A stretch of DNA of 64,000 nucleotides from assembly GCF_027532945.1 (NCBI RefSeq), contig NZ_JAPZTZ010000009.1, positions 62,001 through 126,000 of the forward strand, read 5' to 3'. The stretch comes from Phreatobacter sp. GTDB taxonomy: Bacteria; Pseudomonadota; Alphaproteobacteria; Rhizobiales; Phreatobacteraceae. The position numbers were made by a program, and so were the translations under genes. Positions 18,779-27,154 of this stretch are shown one piece after another. The notes under the pieces were generated by a model that saw only the letters and a list, made by a program, of their open reading frames with translations, ran no database searches and was not told the DNA's origin. Each line of letters starts with the position of its first letter. The first letter of the stretch is position 1.

Positions 18779-18795
18779 TGCCTGAACCTTAGGCA
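18779..18795. promoter_or_regulatory. Small dyad between divergent oxidase and transporter genes
   Basis: TGCCT-N7-AGGCA lies about halfway between the starts of the FAD oxidase and the ABC operon. A TATAAA-like hexamer is 30-35 bases further toward the transporter. It could be an operator for one or both genes, but the arms are short and it has no second copy, so the call is tentative. Confidence 0.3.
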
Positions 18796-18907
18796 TTCCG
18801 CCGACGCCGCCCCGCGCTATAAATGGAGGATAAGTCGGCACGGGCGTTGCTCCCGTCGAGATCATCGCGTTCAAGGGCCGGCAAGGCCCGCACCAGGAGA
18901 GGTCGCA

Positions 18908-19942
18908 ATGCCCGCCACGTTCCCCCGCACCAGCATGACCCGTCGTAGCGCCCTCGCCCTCGGCGGCGCCGTTTCCGCCGCCTATCTGATGCGGTCGGGG
19001 ATGGTCTCCGCCCAGGGCCTCGACAAGGTGTCCTACCAGACCAATTGGCGCGCCCAGGCCGAGCATGGCGGCTTCTACCAGGCGGTCGCCGCCGGCATCT
19101 ATCGCAAGTACGGCATCGACGCCGACATCCGCATGGGCGGCCCTCAGCAGAATCCCTCGCAGCTCCTGCTTGGCGGCCGCGTCGACATGATCATGTCGAA
19201 CTCCTTCGAGGCCGTCCGCTACGTGCAGGAGAACCTGCCCTTCCTCTGCATCGCCTCGATCTTCCAGAAGGACCCGCAGGTCATCATCTGCCACCCCGGT
19301 GTCGGCAATGACAGCCTCGCCGCACTGAGGGGCAAGACCATCCTGGTGGGCGCCGGCGGCCGCACCTCCTACTGGCCCTATCTCAAGGCCCGCTTCGGCT
19401 TCACCGACGAGCAGGCGCGCCCCTACACCTTCAACATGGCGCCGTTCCTCGCCGACAAGAACATCTGCCAGCAGGGTTTCCTGTCTTCCGAGCCCTTCGC
19501 CATCCAGCAGCAGGGCGGCGTGAGGCCGCTGGTTCATCTGATCGCTGACGCCGGCTTCGCCAACTACAACACCACCATCAACATCTCGAAGAAGATGGTC
19601 GACGAGCGCGCCGACGTGGTGCAGCGCTTCGTCACCGCCTCGCTCGAGGGCTGGGCCGAGTACATGAAGGGCGGCCCCGCCGTCGCCGAGGCCAACAAGC
19701 TGATCATGCGCGACAACCCGGACATGGATCAGGCCAAGATCGACTATGCGATCAGGGTCATGACCGAGAACGGCATCGTCATGTCCGGCGACGCCACGAC
19801 GCTCGGCATTGGTGCCATGACCGATGCGCGCTGGCAGACCTTCTACAACCAGATGCGCGATGCCGGCGTCTTCCCCGCGGGCGTCGACTTCAAGCGGGCC
19901 TATGACCTGCGTTTCGTCAACAAGGGTGTGGGCAAGTCCTGA
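18908..19942 (+). CDS. NMT1/SsuA-type ABC transporter substrate-binding protein
   Basis: Periplasmic binding protein of the NMT1/THI5-like family, 344 residues. The ATG at 18908 follows AGGAGAGG and gives a twin-arginine-like leader (TRRSALALGG, hydrophobic core, probable cut after VSAQ). The mature start VSYQTNWRAQAEHGGFYQAVAAGIYRKYGIDADIRMGGPQ is the usual family opening, with the ligand-site segment GGRVDMIMSNSFEAVRY. Family members bind thiamine-pyrimidine precursors, sulfonates, riboflavin or hydantoin-like ligands, so specificity cannot be assigned. The catabolic genes on both sides suggest it imports their substrate. A start further upstream is excluded because it would hide the signal peptide. 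Confidence 0.85.
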   Translation: MPATFPRTSMTRRSALALGGAVSAAYLMRSGMVSAQGLDKVSYQTNWRAQAEHGGFYQAVAAGIYRKYGIDADIRMGGPQQNPSQLLLGGRVDMIMSNSFEAVRYVQENLPFLCIASIFQKDPQVIICHPGVGNDSLAALRGKTILVGAGGRTSYWPYLKARFGFTDEQARPYTFNMAPFLADKNICQQGFLSSEPFAIQQQGGVRPLVHLIADAGFANYNTTINISKKMVDERADVVQRFVTASLEGWAEYMKGGPAVAEANKLIMRDNPDMDQAKIDYAIRVMTENGIVMSGDATTLGIGAMTDARWQTFYNQMRDAGVFPAGVDFKRAYDLRFVNKGVGKS

Positions 19943-19944
19943 TC

Positions 19945-20754
19945 GTGAGCGACGCCATTCCCGACGGGACCCCGGTGGCGGCGGGCGGCAGGCCGCTCGT
20001 CGCCATCCGCAATGTCTCCAAGCAGTTCGCCAACGGCACCATCGCCGTCCGCGACGTCAATCTCGACCTCGCGGCGGGCGAGTTCGTCAGCCTTCTCGGC
20101 CCGTCGGGCTGCGGCAAGTCCACGCTGCTGCGCATGATTGCCGGCCTCGGGGATCCGAGCGTCGGCACCATCGACTGGATGGGCTCGGCCCATGACGCCT
20201 GGGGCAAGCCGGCGCGAGAACTTGGCTTCGTCTTCCAGGACCCGACGCTGATGCCCTGGGCCACGGCGCTGGACAATGTCGTCCTGCCGCTAAAGCTCGC
20301 CGGCACCAACCGTGGCGAGGCAGCCGCCCGCGGCGCCGAGATGCTGTCGCTCGTCGGCCTCAAGGGGTTCGAGACAAGCTATCCGCGCGAGCTTTCGGGC
20401 GGCATGAAGATGCGCGTGTCCATCGCCCGCGCGCTGGTGACTCATCCACAGATCCTGCTGATGGACGAGCCCTTCGCGGCGCTGGACGAGATCACCCGCC
20501 ACAAGCTCAACGACGATCTCCTGCGCCTGTGGGAGGCGAACCGCTTCACCGCAGTCTTCGTCACCCATTCGGTCTTCGAGAGCGTGTACCTGTCGCAGCG
20601 CATCGTGGTGATGGCGGCGCGCCCCGGCCGGGTGATGGCCGACCTCAGGGTCGGCGCGCCCTATCCGCGCGACGACATGTTCCGCACCTCCGCCGACTAC
20701 GCCCATTGGTGCCGCATCGCATCCGAGACCCTGAAGGAGGCGATCTCCGCATGA
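19945..20754 (+). CDS. ABC transporter ATPase (SsuB/TauB type)
   Basis: A 269-residue ATPase for the adjacent NMT1-type importer. Walker A GPSGCGKST is at 52-60, signature LSGGMKMR at 150-157 and Walker B ILLMDEP at 170-176, followed by the switch His in VTHSVFE. The Q-loop region FVFQDPTLMPWATALDN is typical of the taurine/sulfonate/nitrate group. GTG start two bases after the binding-protein stop; its own stop overlaps the permease ATG (ATGA). About 20 extra N-terminal residues precede the ABC domain. Confidence 0.9.
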   Translation: MSDAIPDGTPVAAGGRPLVAIRNVSKQFANGTIAVRDVNLDLAAGEFVSLLGPSGCGKSTLLRMIAGLGDPSVGTIDWMGSAHDAWGKPARELGFVFQDPTLMPWATALDNVVLPLKLAGTNRGEAAARGAEMLSLVGLKGFETSYPRELSGGMKMRVSIARALVTHPQILLMDEPFAALDEITRHKLNDDLLRLWEANRFTAVFVTHSVFESVYLSQRIVVMAARPGRVMADLRVGAPYPRDDMFRTSADYAHWCRIASETLKEAISA

Positions 20755-21635
20755 CCGACGCGACGCTTCCGCAAGCCACGGTCCCGCATGACGGCACCGA
20801 CGCCGAGGCACGGCCGATCTTCCGCGAGGACCGAAAGGTCCTGGGCATCTCGACCGAGACCTGGCCGGGCATCCTTGCCCCGCTCGGCATCGGCATTCTC
20901 GCCCTCTCGGCCTGGGAGTTCATCGTCTGGTGGCGGGCGATCCCGCCCTTCATTCTTCCCGGCCCGCTGCTGATCGCGAAGACGCTGGCCGCCGACTGGA
21001 CGACGCTCTCGGCCTCGCTGTGGATCACGCTGCGCATCACCGCTGCGGCCCTGATCGCCGCCGTCACGCTCGGCGTCGGCCTCGCGATCCTGTTCACCCA
21101 GTCGAAATGGCTGGAAAAGTCGCTCTTCCCCTATGCGGTCATCCTGCAGGTGACGCCGGTCGTCTCCATCGCGCCGCTGATCATCATCTGGGTCGGCGAC
21201 ATCAACCTGTCGCTGCTGATCTGCGCCTGGATCGTCGCCTTCTTCCCGATCCTGTCGAACACGATCCTCGGCCTCAACTCGGCCGACCACAATCTGCGCA
21301 ACCTCTTCGAGCTCTATGGCGCCTCGCGCTGGCAGACCCTGCGCTACCTGCGCCTGCCGGCGGCGCTGCCTTACTTCCTCGGCGGCCTGAAGATCTCGGG
21401 CGGCCTCGCGCTGATTGGCGCCGTCGTTGCCGAGTTCGTCGCCGGCTCCGGCGGCAATGCGTCGGGCCTCGCCTATCGGATCCTCGAGGCCGGATATCAG
21501 CTGAAGATCCCGCGCATGTTCGCCGCGCTCATCATGATTTCGGCCTCGGGCATCGCCATCTTCCTCGCCATCAGCTGGGTATCGCACATGCTCCTGCGGC
21601 GCTGGCACGAGAGCGCGCTGAAGCGGGAGAACTGA
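20751..21635 (+). CDS. ABC transporter permease (SsuC/TauC type)
   Basis: Inner-membrane subunit, 294 residues with about six membrane segments after a 40-residue cytoplasmic leader. The N-terminal part WEFIVWWRAIPPFILPGPLLIAKTL is characteristic of the SsuC/ThiX group. The coupling loop is ELYGASRWQTLRYLRLPAALPYFLGGLKIS. The ATG overlapping the ATPase stop is chosen over the long upstream open frame, which is the ATPase gene read in another frame. Last gene of a three-gene operon; repeats occupy the downstream gap. Confidence 0.9.
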   Translation: MTDATLPQATVPHDGTDAEARPIFREDRKVLGISTETWPGILAPLGIGILALSAWEFIVWWRAIPPFILPGPLLIAKTLAADWTTLSASLWITLRITAAALIAAVTLGVGLAILFTQSKWLEKSLFPYAVILQVTPVVSIAPLIIIWVGDINLSLLICAWIVAFFPILSNTILGLNSADHNLRNLFELYGASRWQTLRYLRLPAALPYFLGGLKISGGLALIGAVVAEFVAGSGGNASGLAYRILEAGYQLKIPRMFAALIMISASGIAIFLAISWVSHMLLRRWHESALKREN

Positions 21636-21677
21636 GGGCGGGGGGCGAGCCCGCGAGGGGCGCGTTGCACCACGCAA

Positions 21678-21760
21678 GTGCGTCCTTCGAGGCTCGCCGT
21701 TGCATCGGGCGAACGCGACAGGCGTTCGCCTCTCGCGACCGCTCGCACCTCAGGATGAGG
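21678..21760. repeat. Palindromic intergenic repeat, copy A with insertion
   Basis: Left half GTGCGTCCTTCGAGGCTCGC (21678-21697) and right half GCTCGCACCTCAGGATGAGG (21741-21760) are separated by 43 bases. The insert carries its own hairpin (GGCGAACGC / GCGTTCGCC). The same two halves are almost adjacent in the inverted copy 78 bases away and at 55.1-55.3 kb, so the insert is specific to this copy. It lies after the last permease gene, within the 337-base gap 21636-21972. Confidence 0.75.
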
Positions 21761-21837
21761 CAGGTTGCGCCTTGCGGCCCCGGCGGTATGCGGGCGCCGC
21801 AACGCTCTGAGCGTGCGATTTGCCACGCACTGTCCTT

Positions 21838-21880
21838 CCTCATCCTGAGGTGCGAGCGAAGCGAGCCTCGAAGGACGCAC
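21838..21880. repeat. Palindromic intergenic repeat, inverted copy B
   Basis: CCTCATCCTGAGGTGCGAGC, then GAA, then GCGAGCCTCGAAGGACGCAC. It is the reverse complement of the two halves of copy A, so the pair could form a long hairpin. Apart from these two repeats, the gap to the next gene shows nothing recognisable. Confidence 0.75.
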
Positions 21881-21972
21881 TCGGGTGCTGCTAGTCACAC
21901 CATCGGGGGGAGTGTTGCGGGCAAGGATCTTGCGGCAAGGCCGCCCGGACCCTTCGCCTGTCCCCCGAGCCT

Positions 21973-22557
21973 TCACACGCCCGCCATCGCCGCCTTTACC
22001 TTGGCGATGAACCCAGCCCGCTTCTCCGGCGTTGCGACGTTCATGTGGTAGAGCGCGCAATAGCAGCGGCGCGCCTTCCAGCCGGTGAACCACCAGAGGT
22101 AGCGCATGACGATCTTCTTCGGCGGATCGCCCATCCACATCGCGTACCAGAACGGCCGGCCATAGGTGACGATGCCGGTGATGGACCTGATGTTCCCGAG
22201 CAGCGGCTTTACGGCCGCGGGGTCGGAGATGTCGAAACCGACACCCGGCATGAACATCCGGTCGAAGAAGCCCTTGAGCATGGCGGGCGGGCCAAAACTC
22301 CAGGTCGGAAACTGGATGACGATGGCTTCGGCCGCGCGCAGCCGGGCGATGGTGGGCTCGAGCCCTTCCTGGTTGCGGCTCTCGTCGTGATAGCGACGCC
22401 GCGCATCGGCGGAGAGGACCGGGTCGAAGCCCTCTGCATAGAGGTCGAGCAGATCGACCTCGTGCCCAGCTGCGGCGAGGGCTGCGAGCGCTTCCGTGCG
22501 GATCGCCGCGTGGAAGCTCTCGGGGAGGGGGTGGCAGTAGAGATAAAGGACGCGCAT
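21973..22557 (-). CDS. Flavodoxin-fold NAD(P)H:quinone oxidoreductase, copy 1
   Basis: A 194-residue flavoprotein of the Flavodoxin_2 (KefF/NQO1-like) family that reduces quinones with NAD(P)H. The FMN-phosphate segment is LYCHPLPESFHAAI and the flavin-contact segment is VIQFPTWSFGPPAMLKGFFDRMFMPGVGF. A C-terminal WWFTGWKARRCYCALYHM is shared with the close relative at 50.3 kb, and the two open almost identically (MR-L--YCHP-PESF-AA). It sits 53 bases after the second FAD oxidase gene on the same strand and may be co-transcribed with it. Confidence 0.87.
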   Translation of the reverse strand: MRVLYLYCHPLPESFHAAIRTEALAALAAAGHEVDLLDLYAEGFDPVLSADARRRYHDESRNQEGLEPTIARLRAAEAIVIQFPTWSFGPPAMLKGFFDRMFMPGVGFDISDPAAVKPLLGNIRSITGIVTYGRPFWYAMWMGDPPKKIVMRYLWWFTGWKARRCYCALYHMNVATPEKRAGFIAKVKAAMAGV

Positions 22558-22610
22558 GGATCAGCCTGAACGGGGAGGGGCGTCGTGCCGTCGCAAGCCG
22601 CGTGCCGTCG

Positions 22611-23978
22611 TCAGCGCACAGGCACGTAGCTTTCCATCTTGCCGGGATTGAGCAGGCCCATCGGGTCGACCTCGGCCTTGAAGCCGAGTTGGTCGGCCTC
22701 GGCGCGCTTGTGCCGCGAGCCGCCCTCCAGCCCATAAACATGGGGGTTCGCCACCATCACGCCGCGCTCCTCGTGCATGCGGATGATCTCGAAGAGCCGC
22801 TCCGGTGTGGTGTAGCGCACGATCGGCAGGGCCGAGCAGGTGATGCGCCCGGCAAAGCGGATGAATTCGAGATGCGGCAGCACCTCGCCCTCGAACAGAG
22901 CCGCCATCTCCATCACGCTCTCCTCCAGGCGGTCCTGCGGATAGAGAAGCTGGAGATAGGTGACGGAGCGGTCGGTCTTCAGCCACTGCAGCGTCGTGTG
23001 GTTCCAGGCATATTCGTAGAGCGGCGTCTCGGTCGGCTCCTCGCGCGACGGCGCGGCATAGGTCTCGCTCCCCCTTCCGGCGAGGATCGCCCGGAAACTG
23101 TCGAGGAACGGCGCGGCGATCATGCAGACCAGGATCGACTTCCCCTCCGGACAGGCCTCGGTCAGGGCCGTGAACTGGGACGGGATCGGCCAGGCAATGG
23201 GGGTGACGAGCTTCTTGACCACGCCATCGGCATGGGCGACGTCGCGCCCGGCGCGGAAGGCCTCGGCGAAGCTGTCGAAGGCGACGATGACATCGATCCA
23301 GGGCCAGGCCGGCGCGGTAGGCATTTCAAGCTCGGTGATGATGCCGGTCGTGCCATAGGCACGGTTTACCTTCTGTGCAGCGTCCTGCCGGAGTTCAAGG
23401 ATCCGGGGTTCCTCCTCGATGGTGACGATGCGCGCGGCGAGAATGTTGCCGGGCTCGCGCAGGCCCCCATAGGCGACGGAGCCGACGCCGCCGGAGCCGC
23501 CGGCGACAAAGCCGCCGATGGTGGCGGTGCGCTTGGTCGAGGGGTGCATGCGCAGCTCAAAGCCGTTCGGCCGGATCGCCTGGTCGAGGGCAAGGATGTT
23601 GGTGCCGGCCTTGACCCGCACCGAGCCCGGCTTCTGCCAGACGACGCCGGTGATATCGGTCATATCGAGCAGGACCCCGCCGGCGAGCGGCATGGCCTGG
23701 CCGTAATTGCCGGTGCCGCCGGCCCGCGCCGTGACTGGGATCCGCAGCTTCGCGCAGGCCGCAACCGTCCGCACCACGTCGCTCTCGTCCCGCGGCTTCA
23801 CGACGATGTCGGCCGAGACCTCCTTCAACTGCTCCGCGAGGATCGGCGAGTACCAGAAGAAGTCGCGCGAGCGGCGACGGATCAGGATCGGGTCGCGAAT
23901 GACGGGGATGTCGCCGAGAAGGGCCTCGAGGGCCGCAAGGTCGTGGGAGGCGCGTTCGGGGCGCTGATGCAGGGTCAT
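22611..23978 (-). CDS. FAD-binding oxidase/dehydrogenase (GlcD/DLD-like), copy 2
   Basis: Paralogue of the oxidase at 17.3-18.6 kb, about 455 residues. Shared blocks include SRDFFWYSPIL near the start, AGGTGNYGQAMPLAGGVLLDM, HPSTKRTATIGGFVAGGSGGVGS, LYEYAWNHTTLQWLKTDRS and the closing PMGLLNPGKME. It therefore belongs to the same FAD_binding_4 family with the same likely redox chemistry. The ATG giving MTLHQRPERAS is preferred from alignment; 15 further codons upstream are open. The two copies flank the NMT1-type transporter, and this one is followed by a flavodoxin-fold reductase. Divergence between them suggests different but related substrates. Confidence 0.83.
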   Translation of the reverse strand: MTLHQRPERASHDLAALEALLGDIPVIRDPILIRRRSRDFFWYSPILAEQLKEVSADIVVKPRDESDVVRTVAACAKLRIPVTARAGGTGNYGQAMPLAGGVLLDMTDITGVVWQKPGSVRVKAGTNILALDQAIRPNGFELRMHPSTKRTATIGGFVAGGSGGVGSVAYGGLREPGNILAARIVTIEEEPRILELRQDAAQKVNRAYGTTGIITELEMPTAPAWPWIDVIVAFDSFAEAFRAGRDVAHADGVVKKLVTPIAWPIPSQFTALTEACPEGKSILVCMIAAPFLDSFRAILAGRGSETYAAPSREEPTETPLYEYAWNHTTLQWLKTDRSVTYLQLLYPQDRLEESVMEMAALFEGEVLPHLEFIRFAGRITCSALPIVRYTTPERLFEIIRMHEERGVMVANPHVYGLEGGSRHKRAEADQLGFKAEVDPMGLLNPGKMESYVPVR

Positions 23979-24113
23979 GGGGAGGATCCGGATGATCGCG
24001 GACCATCGCAGGAGGGACGCCATCCTGCAACCTCACCCGCAGAAAACGCATGTGCAGTTAACGTGGAGGAAAGAGAATTAGCAGAAGGTTACGGGAAATT
24101 CTGGAGGAAAATT

Positions 24114-25784
24114 GTGCAGATCAAGGCCAAGCTCTTTGCCATCGTTGGTGGTTTGACAGCTGCATCGCTCATTGTTGGCGGAGTCGCCGCCTACGGCTTC
24201 CAGCGCTATCAGTCGGTTGTGGAGGAAAGCCAGCGCACCGCCCGCGTCACGCAGCTGGCCGAACAGGCCAACGGCCTGATCTACGCCGTGGTCATGGAGT
24301 AGCGTGGCATCTACATGTCGGCCGACAAGGCCGTGCTCGAGCGCTTCGCCGCCAACCAGGATCGGGAACTGACCAAGTTTCGAACGGTGATCGGCGAATG
24401 GGCGGGCCTCGCCCGTCCCGAGGACGAGGCGATCAAGCAGCGCCTCCTCGCCCAGACCGAAACCTTCGTCCGCCTGCGCGGCGAGCTCGCCGCCGCAGGT
24501 CGCCAGTCCGGCAACACGGCCGCCCGCGCCATTGGCGACAATGATGCCAACCGCACGACCCGGCAGCAGCTCAACACCGAAATGGCGGCTTTCGCCGATG
24601 TGAATGCCCGCCGCGCCACGGCTCTCGCGGCGGAAGTGGAGGCGACGCGCCGCCAGCTGACCTGGCTCATCGCGGCGACCGTCGCCCTTGCCCTCCTTGC
24701 CGGCCTTGCTGCCTTCTGGACCATCCTTTCCGGCGTCACCCGGCCGCTCGGACGCCTCACCGCGGCGGTGGACGGCGTCGCCCATGGCGATACCGCGGTT
24801 GCGGTGTCCGACACCGAGCGCAATGACGAGATCGGCGGTCTCGCCCGCTCCGTCCTCGTCTTCCGCGACAATGTCCGCGAGGTCGAGCGGCTCAAGGCCT
24901 CCGAGGCGGAACGCGAGGCCGAGGCCCGCGCCCAGCGCACCCGCGACATGGCAGCGCTCGCCGACGAGTTTTCGGCCACCGTCCAGTCCGTGGTCACCAC
25001 CGTCACCCGCTCGGCCGATGCCATTGTCGGCAATGCCTCCCGGGTCGGAGAGGTCGCCGCCAACGTCAACGACCTCGGCCGCACGGTTGCCACGACTTCG
25101 GCGGGCGCCACCCAGTCGGTGGAGAGCGCTGCGACCTCGGCCCAGGAACTCGCCAGCTCCATCGGCGAGATTTCGAGCCGCACCGCCCAGGGCCAGCAGA
25201 TCGCAGCCTCCGCGGTCGAGCAGGCCTCCCGCACCGGCGAGATCGTCGGCACGCTGGTCACCTCGACCCAGAAGATCGGCGAGGTGGTGAGCCTCATCAA
25301 TGCCATCGCCGCCCAGACCAACCTCCTCGCCCTCAACGCCACCATCGAGGCGGCGCGGGCAGGCGAGGCGGGCCGGGGCTTCGCGGTGGTTGCAACCGAG
25401 GTGAAGAGCCTCGCCGCGCAGACCTCCAAGGCGACGGAGGAGATCGCCAGCCAGATCGGCGCGGTTCAGGCCGTGACCGGCCAGGCGGTGGCAGCCATCG
25501 AGGCGATCAACAAGACGATCGGCGAGATCAATTCGGTGTCCTCCTCGATCATGGCGGCGGTGGAGGAGCAGTCCGCCGTCACCAACGGCATTGCCGGCTC
25601 GGTTGCGGATGCTGCCGACGGCACCCGTTCTGTGGGCACCGATATCGGCCGCGTCACCCGCGCCGCCGCCGAGACGAGCGACGCCGCCCGTGCCATGACC
25701 GAAGCCGCCCGCCAGTTGGAAGCAGGGTCGAGCCAGCTTGGCACCGCCGTCTCGGGCTTCCTTGGCCGCATTCGCGCGGCCTGA
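24114..25784 (+). pseudogene. Methyl-accepting chemotaxis protein gene with in-frame TAG
   Basis: Encodes a complete membrane chemoreceptor except for TAG at 24300-24302, codon 63. Without it the frame is open from the GTG at 24114 (GGAGGA six bases upstream) to 25784, 556 residues. The reading is QIKAKLFAIVGGLTAASLIVGGV (first membrane segment), ...YAVVME, stop, [16 protein letters not shown] Ser codon (TCG) would be one base away. Downstream are a second membrane segment (about 180-205), HAMP and an intact signalling tip ([27 protein letters not shown]). The ATG at 24315 has no ribosome site and would give a receptor lacking the first membrane segment. Best read as a recent nonsense mutation, a sequencing error, or rare stop read-through. 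Confidence 0.82.
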
Positions 25785-25809
25785 TCGCGCCGGGCACTCT
25801 CAAAAAAGC

Positions 25810-25837
25810 AAAAGGCCCGGCTCGAGCCGGGCCTTTT
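25810..25837. terminator. Bidirectional terminator between convergent genes
   Basis: A perfect 28-base palindrome whose arms begin with AAAA and end with TTTT around a GC-rich stem (GGCCCGGCTC / GAGCCGGGCC). It lies 25 bases after the chemoreceptor stop and 21 before the end of the minus-strand amidohydrolase gene. It works in both directions and is the clearest intrinsic terminator in the window. Confidence 0.93.
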
Positions 25838-25858
25838 CGTTGTGACCAGGCGGGGTGA

Positions 25859-27031
25859 TCAGGCGGCGCTGAGCTTGCGGAACTTGTTGGACCGCTTGGG
25901 GTGCCACCACTTGCCGGCGACGACCGTGCCCTCGGAGACGATCTTCTTGTCGCCGATCAGGTGCTCGCCGACCACGTCCACGTAATCGAACTTGCCGTCC
26001 TTGATGGTCAGGATCGTCGCATCGCCGACCGAACCCGGCTTCAGTGTGCCGAGTTCGGGGCGCTTCAGCGCCATGGCCGCATTGACCGTGGAGGCGGCGA
26101 TGACCCGATCCAGCGGCATACCCATGCACAGGAACTTCGACAGGGTCGTCACCTGATCGAAGGCCGGGCCCTCGATGCAGAGCGTGTGAACGTCGGAGGA
26201 GATGACGTCCGGCTCGAAGCCGCCGGCCAGCATGGCGCGCGTCGTCTTGAACGAAAACGAGCCCTTGCCGTGGCCGATGTCGAAGATGACGCCCTTCTTG
26301 CGGGCGGCGATGACCTCCGGCTTCACCGCCCCTTGCGCGGTGCAGGGGGCGTTGGGGAAGGGGCGGAAGGCGTGGGTCAGCACATCGCCCGGGCGCAGGC
26401 GGCCGATGACATGCTCATAGGACGGCGGCGGATGGTCGATATGGGCCATCAGCGGCATCCCCACCTCGTTGGCCACCTGCAACGCCATGTCGAGGGCCGC
26501 CTCACCATTGGTGCCGGAGGAGTTGCGGCCGACGCGCACCTTGATGCCGACGATGAGGTCGCGGTTCTCGTCGGCGACGCGGGCGCAATCCGCCGGGTTG
26601 AGCATGTCGATCTCGCGGCTCTCGCCGACCATGACCTTCTTGTCGAAGCCGTAGATGCCGGCATGGCTGACATGAAGATAGGCGAGGATTCGCACCTGGC
26701 TCTTCTCGATGACGTGCTTGCGGAAGCCCATCCAGTTGCCCGGACCCGCCGAGCCCGTGTCGATGGCGGTGGTGACGCCGGAGGTGCGGCAGAACTCCTC
26801 GGCATCGATGCCGAGCGAGGTGCCGCCCCAATAGACATGGGTATGCAGGTCGATGAGGCCGGGCGTGACGATATAACCGGACACGTCGCGGATCTCTGTG
26901 CCAGCATCCGGCTTCAGGTCCTTGCCGACCGCCGCCACCTTGCCGCCGGCGAAAGCGACGTCGCGGATGCCGTCGATCTTCTGCGAGGGGTCGATCACCC
27001 GGCCACCGCGCAGGATCAGGTCGAAGGTCAT
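25859..27031 (-). CDS. Amidohydrolase/deacetylase-family metallohydrolase
   Basis: A 390-residue TIM-barrel metal-dependent hydrolase of the amidohydrolase superfamily (dihydroorotase/deacetylase-like group). The N-terminal beta-sandwich MTFDLILRGGRVIDPSQKIDGIRDVAFAGGKVAAVG leads to the metal motif GLIDLHTHVYWG (HxH). Further probable metal-site segments are HVSHAG, MAHIDHPP, LTHAFRP and SSDVHTL, and the strand-8 Asp seems present. The barrel is followed by the usual return strand LKPGSVGDATILTI. The substrate may be a cyclic or acylated amide. It is divergent from the creatininase-family gene with 123 bases between starts, hinting at joint regulation. It has no signal peptide. Confidence 0.83.
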   Translation of the reverse strand: MTFDLILRGGRVIDPSQKIDGIRDVAFAGGKVAAVGKDLKPDAGTEIRDVSGYIVTPGLIDLHTHVYWGGTSLGIDAEEFCRTSGVTTAIDTGSAGPGNWMGFRKHVIEKSQVRILAYLHVSHAGIYGFDKKVMVGESREIDMLNPADCARVADENRDLIVGIKVRVGRNSSGTNGEAALDMALQVANEVGMPLMAHIDHPPPSYEHVIGRLRPGDVLTHAFRPFPNAPCTAQGAVKPEVIAARKKGVIFDIGHGKGSFSFKTTRAMLAGGFEPDVISSDVHTLCIEGPAFDQVTTLSKFLCMGMPLDRVIAASTVNAAMALKRPELGTLKPGSVGDATILTIKDGKFDYVDVVGEHLIGDKKIVSEGTVVAGKWWHPKRSNKFRKLSAA

Positions 27032-27154
27032 GGAAGGCTCCGCTAGCTGTGGACGGTCGGATGGGCCCGTTGCCGCATCTCGCCGCGGGCGTCAGATTGC
27101 GCGGCGGGCAGCGGCTTGCCAACAGCCGCGACATGAGATTTGCGGAGACCTCCC

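Noticed and set aside
22602-24113. Apparent 500-codon N-terminal extension of the broken chemoreceptor
   Set aside because: It is the antisense of the FAD oxidase gene. A GTG with a good ribosome site at 24114 gives the normal receptor start.
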